From Qingrenia yutianensis (lineage in GTDB: Bacteria; Bacillota; Clostridia; UMGS1810), in the NCBI RefSeq assembly GCF_014385105.1, contig NZ_JACRTE010000001.1, forward strand, positions 248,001 through 312,000: a stretch of 64,000 bases of DNA, read 5' to 3'. Positions 48,871 through 57,803 of this stretch are shown here, piece after piece (within the stretch, counting starts at the first letter, position 1; each line of letters begins with the position of its first letter). Both the position numbers and the translations under genes were made by a program. The notes beneath the pieces are model-generated. The model was not told where the DNA came from. It ran no database searches and worked only from the letters and a program-made list of their open reading frames with translations.

Positions 48871-49701
48871 TTATATTTTTTGTATATCTTGATAATAACA
48901 CTTTACAATAGCAATAACAATGTAAGAAATAAAGATTTTTTTGTAAAAAATAAAGCTTATACTTTCAGCCATAACCGCAGGACGTATCGAAGACTGCGAG
49001 CAAAAGACAATCGTTTTTGCCGTTTTGGCGCCGTTGGGCTTATCTGTATAAAAACCGCACTGCGGATATTTGCTGCAAACACAGCCTACGAGTGCACCGT
49101 CTTCGCCATAAAATGCGGTAACAATAAGATAATCAGGATTTTTTGTAAAAAACAAAGAATTTGCATCGAAATGTATTTTCACTTTTTCACCGCATTCGGA
49201 AAAACTTAAGCTTGCGCCTTCCGTACCGCTTTATGACGAAATTTTAATATAAATGTTTTTATCATCCCGCACTGCCGACACACAAAAAACATTACCCTCG
49301 GCGCTGAAAGTTACCGGTGACGCAAGCAAGCTTGAAATTAAATATTTCTTTATAATTTCACCGTCTTTTGCAAAAAAAGCTGATACGTCCGTTAAGCTGC
49401 CGCTGACTGTAAATACCGCGTCTTTTTTGCCGTCCGAAACTGTATTTCTTTCAAGATAATACAAATTGATATTTCCGCCGTTCTCCGTGCCGAAAGAATA
49501 ATTCACAAGCGGTGACGTGATTTCCGGCGCAGCGTATTCATATGCGGGTTCGGGAGGTATGTCGATAATTGTAATATTATCGCCTTTTAAACTGTCCCAG
49601 TCGTAAAACTCCCAGTCAGATTCGTCATCGGAAAACACATTTACAGTAAAAGTACATAAAACTGCCGCAATAAAAAACACCTTAAAAATAGTTTTTTTCA
49701 T
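48871..49701 (-). pseudogene. Secreted protein gene interrupted by an in-frame TAA
   Basis: ATG 49701 begins a signal peptide (KKTIFKVFFIAAVLCTFTVNVFS) and a 156-residue frame ending at TAA 49231. The same frame continues without another stop to 48871: SGTEGASLSFSECGEKVKIH, then a beta-rich stretch ending in AKTIVFCSQSSIRP, the sort of C-terminal module seen in clostridial surface proteins. A one-base nonsense mutation is the simplest explanation. The final residues (FIFYKKIFISYIVIAIVK) look unlike the rest, as if the true stop was also lost. Function unknown. A short secreted product ending at 49231 is the alternative. Confidence 0.55.
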
Positions 49702-49736
49702 ATTCTCATCATCGCTTTCTGACTCTCATACCACAT

Positions 49737-51158
49737 CTAATTAATTTCAACAACACACGAAATCGGTGCGGAATTTTCAAAACTTTCAAACATAAAAGCC
49801 TTAGCCGTATATCCGAAAGCGTTTTCGGGCACATTCACGCTTGCTGACGCAATGCCGTTATTACCGTGGGAAAACGCTATATTTTTCATACAGTTATTGT
49901 TATCGTACAGGCAAATAATTATAAGAGCGTCTTTTTCATATTCATATTTGAAATTTGCCGTAAGCGTCCCGCCGCACGCTGCCAAAATATCAGATACTCC
50001 GTTGCCGTCAACGGTAAAACCATCTCCTATAAACGTTCCTTTGCCAATGTAAAAATAGTCGGATTCGGCAGTAACGGTATTGCCCTGTAAATCTGTTATA
50101 ACTGCGGAAAGAATGTGTCTGCCGTCCGAAAGCTGCGGAAGATTTGCGTAAATTGTGCAATCCTCCATATTGAAATCGGCACATTTTTTACCGTCCGCAA
50201 ACAACTCTGCTTTTTTTACAAAGCTGACGTTTTTGCTTAACGCAAGTGAAATTTTCGTATTGCTGTTTTTAGCGAACACCGCAGTTTTTCCGAACGGTGC
50301 GTCTGCGCCGACAATAGAAATATTGTTGTTTTGTATATTAAGGCTTTTAAGAGCAATACGTCCGCCCATTGACTGGTGATCACCCAGACAAAAACTTCCC
50401 GATGTACGAACGGAAGTAATCCCCGAATTTTCCAGCAATGAATTAATTTCGTCGGCACTCTTTTCAAAATTGTAGCTGAATCCCGTGGATTGATTCTCGA
50501 TAGAAAGCGAAATTGCACCGCCGGCATAAGAAAGAGTAAAATTCGTGTCGCCGCCCATTGTGAAACGGGTGCCGTCCGTCGTTACATCCGTGCAAAGCGT
50601 TTTGGAACCGTATTGAAGTTCTATGGTATGTCCCAAATCTTCTTCGGTGGGATTGCCGCTTGTATCAAGCTTCGATGTGCTTTTAATGTTGAATCTGAAG
50701 GTGTTGTTCAAATCAATCGGTGGATTGTAAACCACATCGACCGCCTTTTCGGGGTCATAAAGCGAATTAAAATAGAGCCTTACAATGTTTGAATTTTTAG
50801 GATATTTTCCGTTCGGATCATCGGAAAACACACCCGAAACAGTGTAATTTGTTCCCAAATCCATTTTGAGCAAAAAATATCCCGCAACGGCTGTAATGCC
50901 ATTTTCACCGACTCCGACACTGTAATCCTTTGTCGCGCTGCTGCCTTTGAGCGAGCGTACAAAAAGCTTGTCAATCTCGTAATTCAGTTTATCGTTCGTA
51001 TAAACGCCGTCTTCCGGAGATAAAAGCGTATAGTCGCGGATATATTCCGTTTTGCGCCCGGCAATATCATCGGCTGCCGAAACGGATGTTGAACATAAAA
51101 TTAATGCCAATGCCGCAGCCAACGCCAAAACCCTCTTGCTTATTGTTTTTTTCATCAT
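49737..51158 (-). CDS. Secreted protein with Ig-like domain, function unknown
   Basis: About 473 residues. A clear signal peptide (KRVLALAAALALILCSTSVSAA, cleavage after SAA) leads a beta-rich protein. Residues about 60-280 look like a concanavalin-type domain (FLLKMDLGTNYTVSGVF, STGFSYNFEKSADEI); about 300-375 is an Ig-like module (SFVKKAELFADGKKCADF, DGRHILSAVITDLQGNTVTA); the end is a third beta domain. No anchor or enzyme motif was recognised. ATG 51158 or the next ATG is the start, after GAGGACGG. It follows the broken SLH gene by 13 bases. Confidence 0.8.
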   Translation of the reverse strand: MMKKTISKRVLALAAALALILCSTSVSAADDIAGRKTEYIRDYTLLSPEDGVYTNDKLNYEIDKLFVRSLKGSSATKDYSVGVGENGITAVAGYFLLKMDLGTNYTVSGVFSDDPNGKYPKNSNIVRLYFNSLYDPEKAVDVVYNPPIDLNNTFRFNIKSTSKLDTSGNPTEEDLGHTIELQYGSKTLCTDVTTDGTRFTMGGDTNFTLSYAGGAISLSIENQSTGFSYNFEKSADEINSLLENSGITSVRTSGSFCLGDHQSMGGRIALKSLNIQNNNISIVGADAPFGKTAVFAKNSNTKISLALSKNVSFVKKAELFADGKKCADFNMEDCTIYANLPQLSDGRHILSAVITDLQGNTVTAESDYFYIGKGTFIGDGFTVDGNGVSDILAACGGTLTANFKYEYEKDALIIICLYDNNNCMKNIAFSHGNNGIASASVNVPENAFGYTAKAFMFESFENSAPISCVVEIN

Positions 51159-51171
51159 CACACCGTCCTCG

Positions 51172-53801
51172 TTAATAATTCAGTATGAAAACTTTCTGCA
51201 AAATCATATATTTCCAATACCCTAAAATTTTTGTGCAATTATCGCCCGACGAGCAGTAAGTCAAAATATCTGCCTGACTTACGCTTTTTACGGAAACTTT
51301 TCCTTTGTTGTCCCTGTTTATACTGTAAATTTCGGATTTTAATTTTGCCGCTTTGAAGCTATTGGCAGACGCATTTGGAATTTCACTTGTTTTATCTGTG
51401 CTGCAAAGCATAAGAATATCGTCTTTTTTATCATATACAAAGCTTTTTCTCAAAAAATATTGTGCAATCGGATTCGGCGAAACATCTTCGGTAATTTTAT
51501 CCTCGCTGCAGTCATATGTTTTAACAATTCCGCCGCCGATGACCTCATCATTATACAAGTCGCAGCGAATTATGTCGCCGCAGTCAATGGCGCGTGCCGC
51601 AAATATATCCTCATAAACAAGAATTTTCTTTTTTACCGAACCCGAATTAACATACAGGCACACCATATCTTCATCGTCCGACGAAACGAGCCGTATATCT
51701 TCAACTACCCATAAGGTCTTGTCACCCACATCGTTTTCGGATGACGAAAGCTCCGAAACGAGAACATCGGCGTAAAAACTGTCGTTAATTCTGTATGCCT
51801 CGGGCGCATAATATTTATCGTTTACATACGGATAATACATTGACGCAACACGATATTTTCGTTTGTCTTCCGATTCGCTTTTATTTATTATAAACACCGT
51901 GGACTCTGTTTTTTTCCAGAAAAATTCTTCACCGAAGCCTCCGCCGTATGATTCGGATTTAAATCTCAAAGCAGGATCACACGATCCGTATATTTTTCTT
52001 AATGTACTCACATCATCCTCTTTTTTCATCATTGGATATTATTCCCTTTATAACCGCAATGTCATATGCCCCGTTTTGATTGTTGTCAATCAAGACAAGA
52101 TATCCGTTGTCGGGAGTGTAAAGCGCTGTGCCGTTGTCGGCAATAGGTCTGCCGTTGTATATAAATGACGCATCAGACGACATTTTTTTCGTTTTTGTCT
52201 TTCCGTTTTCGTTATACTCATATGTAAGGTTGTAAAAGCTTATAATATCCTCTGCATTTATCAGAGCGGTATTGTTGTAATCGTCACAATTTATATACAA
52301 ATAATCATCATATTCCGCCAAAAATTCAACACCGGAAAAAAATCCGTGACGCCTTGCGGACTTCTCATATCCGTACGGATATGCGCCGAGCGACTTTGCC
52401 TCGTCGTTTCTGCCGAGTATTTTTACTGCGATAACAACAGCGTCTGCGTATGTAATCGGCGTATCCGGATTAAAAAGCCCGTCGCTGCCGGAAACAATAT
52501 TTAAATCATATGCGGCATTTATATATTTTGAATATGAAGCATCGGCATCTACGTCAAGAAACAGATTTCTTTCGTCTTTCGGAATATCGCCCAATCCTAT
52601 TGCACGCATTGACGTCTCGGTAAATTCGGCGCGTGTAATTGTTCCCGATTTGCCGTATGAATTTGCTATACCCAGCGCAGAAAGCACCTTGAAGGCTTCA
52701 CCTGCGCCATTTTCGCCGGCATTTCCGCCGATGTTTTCGTTATACCCTGCCGGATAAGGCTTATTATTATAACTGCCGCCTCGGCGCGGGTTGTATAATC
52801 CAACGGACAGAATCCGTTATCCTTTCCGTTTACGATTTTAGCTTTGTAAAGCTCAGATACCGCCTTGGCTGCATAATCTGCTATATTTTCGCCGTCCCCG
52901 AAAGATGAAGCCGCATTTTCATCAAATTCAAATCCTGCATATTTCCCTGCGCGGTGCGCTATAACTGCCATATCCTGGCGTGTAATTTTACTTTCGGGTA
53001 AAAACATTCTGTGATATGTCCGTTACCCGTGCGCTTGAAATCATATCCTTAAATTCAACGTACAAATTCTTTTGATATTCCGCGTCAAGGCTATCCGCAG
53101 CCGTTAAATCAAGAGATAAATTTTTCTTATAATGTTCAAGCTTATTTCTTTGTCCACTCCAAACCGTAGCGTCAAGCGCAGTTAGAATAACCGCATTTTC
53201 TATACTTTTCTTTACATCTTCCGGTGATTTTGCACCCGAAACTTTTTCGGCTATTTCCTGTTTTGTATCGGCGTCGAAGTTTTTCCAATCTTCATAATAA
53301 TTCGACTCCGAAAGCGAAACATATTTTTCATATTCTGTCAGCACATAGCTGCTTGGATATTCATTTATAAGCAGATACGCCATATATCCGTTTATTTCCG
53401 TTTTAAGCGAATCAATGCTCATATCGGCGGTAATTTTGTTCGCCATTTCGGCGCACAATTCATTTCTGCCGTCCGATGTAAGGGATTTTGTATAATCCTC
53501 CAAATCAACGTCAATAGCCGAATAGTAAGTCCTTATAAACAAATCTGCAGCCGACGCATCCTTGTTCTCGGAATTTGTAAATTCAGCTATCATTATATGT
53601 TGCCTTTTTAATATCTTTACCGTTTGTGATAACGCTTTTTGCAGTGTTGTCAAACGTAAATTTTTCCGAAGCGTTTACCGTCCAATTATCCGCATTGTAA
53701 ACCGGTTCAAAATAGTTTGCCGCCGCATCGGCATAAGACGCAGAGCTGAAACACGCCGCAAGCACTGTCAGCACCGTAAACACAACAAATAACTTTTTCA
53801 T
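51172..53801 (-). pseudogene. S-layer homology (SLH) domain surface protein with four frameshifts
   Basis: Five overlapping frames on one strand read as one protein of roughly 870 residues: signal peptide (KKLFVVFTVLTVLAACFSSA, ATG 53801 behind AGGGGG), a helical stretch, SLH modules (SKITRQDMAVIAHRAGKYAG, DYTTRAEAAVIIISLIRQG, GTITRAEFTETSMRAIGLG, FNPDTPITYADAVVIAVKIL) and a C-terminal domain (YTPDNGYLVLIDNNQNGAYD onward). The frame changes near 53600, 52998, 52745 and 52022; at three of these a one- or two-base change in a short T, G or A run would rejoin the frames. Such proteins bind cell-wall polymers through SLH domains. Decay or sequencing error are both possible. Confidence 0.78.
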
Positions 53802-53971
53802 AATTATTTCCCCCTTCAAAATTAAAAGCCTTTACACATTAATTATTGAATAAATGGGATTTTTGTGCAATATGCTTTTTTTCAAACATTTTAAGCCTAA
53901 ATTTTTGTTGAACATATCACAATACCGTATTTAGTTGCATAAATTCAAACAGATATTTTTTTATTTTATTG

Positions 53972-54000
53972 TTGATTTTGCACTAATATTTTGATATAAT
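53972..54000 (+). promoter_or_regulatory. Sigma-A type promoter before the histidine kinase
   Basis: TTGATT (53972-53977), 17 bases, TATAAT (53995-54000), in the 247-base gap between the divergent SLH gene and the kinase gene. Confidence 0.75.
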
Positions 54001-54048
54001 AGAAATGATATATCACATATGTGGGGGCATATATAACTGACCTACATA

Positions 54049-55522
54049 ATGCTTATTCTTATATCATTATCTGTGTTTTGCTTTGTTAAAAGATTTTGTA
54101 ACAAACGTGTTTTGGTTCTTACCGTTATGCTCTGGTCACTTATCGGTATGATTTTTTCATTGTTTTTCATTATTTCAATCACAAGCAATTACAACGCATT
54201 GGGATACATTTTCGAGAATTTTGACAGAAATATGTTTACAAACATTGTGAAAAACAGACTTAACTACTTTACCATTGTTCGTGTTTTTAATATTTGTATG
54301 TCTGTTTATCTCTTTACAATGTCGCTGTTCGCAAATTCATATATAAAAACAAAATCGAAAGGAAACAAGCTTTATTCGCTTTTTGTAACCTTCTTGTTTC
54401 CTGTCGTTTACGCTTGTTTTTACGATCCACGGGTTTTAATGCTTCAACACGCTTTTGCCATAAATTTTCAAAACGGTCTTTTATTGCTGCGCATTTTAGA
54501 TTTTGTTTTTCATCTTGCGGTATATTTTTATCTGCTCATTCCGTTTTACCATCTGTATCACGCGTGCAGAAGCATTTCGTCGATATACAAAAAACGCCAG
54601 CTTATCGGCGTGGCGTACTATCTTATCGCAACCGACACGATATACCTTTTCATTACCAAAATGAGTTCTCTTCGAGTGTTGTATTTCAAGCTTGATTCCG
54701 CACTGATAAACATAAGAATTACAAACACTTTCAGCAAAGATTACCTCGTTTACGTCTGTATGATTCTTGTGCTTATTTTGATGTTGTTTTATATTTCATC
54801 ATCATTTAACATCATTCGCAAAGAGGGTTTTTTTACAACAAAATTACCGAAAAAATTATCAAACGCGGCAATCGGCAGATTTTGCAAACGGTTCACAGTT
54901 TTAAAAACGTTTTGTATTCCTACAGCTTAGCGCTTGAGCAAATTCAAACCGCGGACGGTCAAAAAAAGACGAGCTTACAAACAAACTGAAAGCAAACATT
55001 GACGCTTATTTGGAAAGACTTATAAAAGTGCTTAACATAGGAAAGGGAATACACGATTTCTGGACGGAAAAAATTTATTTGAGCGATATTGCGGACGAGG
55101 TTATTGAAAAGTCCACAATTCCGGATAACATTAAGGTTGTATGCAATTACAAACCAAAAACCGAGTTTGTAAATGCCGATTCGTTCTACCTTACCGAAGC
55201 GATATATAACATTATGCAGAACGCCGTTCAGGCAATAGAGGAAACCGGGCGCAGTGACGGTCATATTACGGTGTCGATAATTCAGGAATATGAATGGATT
55301 GTACTTGCAATTTTCGACAACGGCATAGGTATGAAGCGCATACAAATGCGGCACATATTCGACGAATTTTACACCACAAAGGCACGAATATCAAATTGGG
55401 GTGTCGGTCTTGCCTTTTCAAAGCGCATTTTGCAATTTCATCACGGAAACATATCTCTCAAAAGCAAAGCCGGTGTCGGAACAACCTTTTATATCCTTTT
55501 GCCCGATGTCTACGATACATAA
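54049..55522 (+). pseudogene. Sensor histidine kinase with two homopolymer frameshifts
   Basis: The first frame (54049-54930) encodes about seven membrane helices, the sensor part. A second, short frame carries KITEKIIKRGNRQILQTVHS then FKNVLYSYSLALEQIQ, a histidine phospho-acceptor segment. A third (55010-55522) gives the ATPase domain: ADSFYLTEAIYNIMQNAVQA (N box), IFDNGIGM (G1) and GVGLAFSKRI (G2). Adding one T to the T7 run at 54828-54834 and one A to the A7 run at 54961-54967 restores a single kinase. The start lacks a close ribosome binding site; GGGGG at 54023 would suit a CTG at 54037. The paired response regulator is intact. Confidence 0.8.
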
Positions 55523-55544
55523 ATTTTAAAAAGAGGAGATTTTT

Positions 55545-56228
55545 ATGGATAAAATCAGAATTATGATTGTTGATGATATGGAAGAAATAAGAAATTACTT
55601 GTGTTACACGCTTAAAAATGAACACAACATTGAAGTTGTCGCATCGGCGTCAAGCGGAAAAGAGGCATATGACATTGCAGTAAAGAAAAAGCCGGATGTA
55701 ATTTTAATGGATATACAAATGGAATCGGATACTTCGGGTATTGCAGCGGGAAAGAAAATATTAAACGTACTTCCGTCAACAAAGCTTATAGCACTCACAA
55801 TGTATGTTGACAGCGAAAAAATAACCGACGCATATATGGTAGGTTTTGTTGATTTCATCGCAAAAAATTATTCAATCGTAGAAATCATAACCGCAATTCA
55901 AAACGCTATCTCGCCCAACGCACTTTCAAACGATGTTGAAAAGATTATAATAAACGAAATGATTAAACTTAAAATTCAGCAAAAGCAGTTTATAGCGTGT
56001 ATGCAGATTATATCGGCTTGTTCAAAGAGCGAGTTTGGGCTTTTGCAGCATCTGTGCGAAGGTATGAAATATAAGGATATAGCAAAGCAGCGATGTGTTG
56101 AGGAGGTTACCGTAAGAAGTATGGTAACAAGGATTTCAAACAAGCTTTCCAATATGTCAATTAAAAAAATCGTGTCACTTTTACAGAAATGTAACTTTTT
56201 TGAAACTTTTAACAATTTGAAACAATAA
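55545..56228 (+). CDS. LuxR/NarL-type response regulator
   Basis: 227-residue two-component regulator. Receiver domain: RIMIVDDMEEIRNYL with the acidic pair, DVILMDIQM with the phospho-acceptor Asp near residue 63, and a Lys in FVDFIAKNYS. The C-terminal helix-turn-helix is NarL/LuxR-like (LLQHLCEGMKYKDIAKQRCV, EEVTVRSMVTRISNKL). ATG behind AGAGGAG, 22 bases after the kinase gene, so the two form an operon. Targets are unknown; the adjacent surface-protein genes are candidates (inference). Confidence 0.9.
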   Translation: MDKIRIMIVDDMEEIRNYLCYTLKNEHNIEVVASASSGKEAYDIAVKKKPDVILMDIQMESDTSGIAAGKKILNVLPSTKLIALTMYVDSEKITDAYMVGFVDFIAKNYSIVEIITAIQNAISPNALSNDVEKIIINEMIKLKIQQKQFIACMQIISACSKSEFGLLQHLCEGMKYKDIAKQRCVEEVTVRSMVTRISNKLSNMSIKKIVSLLQKCNFFETFNNLKQ

Positions 56229-56242
56229 TATAGCATAAAAAC

Positions 56243-56280
56243 AACGGCAGACACCTCATAATGAGTCTGCCGTTATTTTT
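56243..56280. terminator. Bidirectional terminator between the response regulator and murC
   Basis: AACGGCAGAC (56243-56252) pairs with GTCTGCCGTT (56265-56274), with ATTTTTT after it on the plus strand and GTTTTT on the minus strand. Confidence 0.88.
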
Positions 56281-56290
56281 TACACGTTTC

Positions 56291-57634
56291 TTATTTATTC
56301 AATATTATATCGCCGACTTTCCAAACGGTGCCGGCACCCATTGTAATTACCGTGTCGCCCGGTTTTGCATTTTTCAGAACATAATCGGCTATATCTTCAA
56401 ACTTCTTTATATAAACCGCGCCGTCGGTGATGTCTGCCAAATCTTTTGCAGAAACAATGCCGGTGTCCTTCTCGCGCGCGGCATAAATATCGGTTACAAT
56501 AACCTTATCCACAATCGAAAGCGCCCTTGCAAAATCGTTTAAAAGCGCCTTTGTGCGTGAATATGTGTGAGGCTGAAAAACGCACCACACATCGCCTTTT
56601 TTGCCTATTTTCGCGGTTGTTAAAGTTGCTTCAATTTCGGTTGGGTGATGTGCATAATCGTCAACAACCGTAAATCCGTTTTTCTCACCTTTTAATTCAA
56701 ATCTCCTGTGCGTACCGCCGAACAATTCAAGTCCTTTTTTGATTTTGTCTGTGCCAAAGCCGAGTTCGTATCCTGCCGCAAATGCCGCGAGCGCATTCAA
56801 AACGTTGTGCTCACCGCAAACGTTCAGTTTAATGTGTTCGATTGTTTTTCCGTTTACGCAAACGTCAAATTCATAACGCGCGTAGTTGTCATATTTTATG
56901 TTCTGCGCGGTAACATCTCCGCCGTTTATTCCGAAGGTTACAACCTTGCATTTCGCACATTTCGCGGTTTCAAGCGCATTTTTGTTGTCGTGCGACACTA
57001 TAAGACAGCCGTCGTCCGGCAAAAGACGCGCAAAATCGCAGAACGTTTCTTTTATTTCGTCAATATCTTTAAAATAATCGAGATGGTCCGCGTCAACGTT
57101 TAGTATTATGCCCATTTTTGGGAAAAATCTTAAAAAACTGCGGTGATATTCGCACGCTTCGGTGAGAAAATATTTGCTGTTTCCAAGTCGAAGATTTCCG
57201 CCGATAGCGTCAAGCTCACCGCCCACCGTAACGGTCGGGTCTGCATCTGCCGAAAGCAAAACGTGGGCCAGCATTGACGTTGTTGTGGTCTTTCCGTGAG
57301 TGCCCGAAACCGCAATCGGCATACCGTAGCGTTTCATAATTTCGCCCAAAAGATACGCCCTTTCAATGCATCTTATCCCCTTGTTCCGCGCCGCGCAAAG
57401 TTCCTCGTTGTCGTCCGAAATTGCCGCGGTATAAACCACCAAATCGGGGTTTGTGATATTCTCCGCCCTCTGCCCTATTGAAATTTTTGCACCGAGCGCC
57501 TCAAGTTCGTCTGTAAGGTGAGTTTTTGCCGTATCCGAGCCTGACACCTTTTTTCCGCTGTGCAAAAGAATATGCGCAAGCGAGCTCATACTTATTCCGC
57601 CGATACCGATAAAATGTATATAATTCTCCTTCAT
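56291..57634 (-). CDS. murC: UDP-N-acetylmuramate--L-alanine ligase
   Basis: 447-residue Mur ligase that adds L-alanine to UDP-MurNAc in peptidoglycan synthesis. N-terminal IHFIGIGGISMSSLAHIL, ATP-binding GTHGKTTTTSMLAHVL near residue 114, and the C-terminal VDDYAHHPTEIEATL with FQPHTYSRTKALL. The GGISMS in place of the usual GIGMS is a normal variant. ATG behind AAGGAGAA. It stands alone, without the mur/fts cluster. Confidence 0.96.
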   Translation of the reverse strand: MKENYIHFIGIGGISMSSLAHILLHSGKKVSGSDTAKTHLTDELEALGAKISIGQRAENITNPDLVVYTAAISDDNEELCAARNKGIRCIERAYLLGEIMKRYGMPIAVSGTHGKTTTTSMLAHVLLSADADPTVTVGGELDAIGGNLRLGNSKYFLTEACEYHRSFLRFFPKMGIILNVDADHLDYFKDIDEIKETFCDFARLLPDDGCLIVSHDNKNALETAKCAKCKVVTFGINGGDVTAQNIKYDNYARYEFDVCVNGKTIEHIKLNVCGEHNVLNALAAFAAGYELGFGTDKIKKGLELFGGTHRRFELKGEKNGFTVVDDYAHHPTEIEATLTTAKIGKKGDVWCVFQPHTYSRTKALLNDFARALSIVDKVIVTDIYAAREKDTGIVSAKDLADITDGAVYIKKFEDIADYVLKNAKPGDTVITMGAGTVWKVGDIILNK

Positions 57635-57741
57635 AATTTCAAAACCCTATCCCTTCACTTAACAAAATACCCTCAAAATTTTCCAATTACATATATTATA
57701 CAACATTTTTTATAAAAATAAAATACATTATTTAAAATTTG

Positions 57742-57770
57742 TTGAAATTTTTTTAAAATGAGTATATAAT
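57742..57770 (+). promoter_or_regulatory. Sigma-A type promoter of uvrBA
   Basis: TTGAAA (57742-57747), 17 bases, TATAAT (57765-57770). I found no clear LexA box (GAACnnnnGTTC) here. Confidence 0.78.
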
Positions 57771-57803
57771 AGAATAGTATAATAGTGTATAAAGGTGATG
57801 AAT

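Noticed and set aside
53927..53952. Sequence CCGTATTTAGTTGCATAAA resembling a fourth dif-like site upstream of the histidine kinase
   Set aside because: The centre would be one base short and the XerD-like arm differs at several positions, so it is not counted as a copy.
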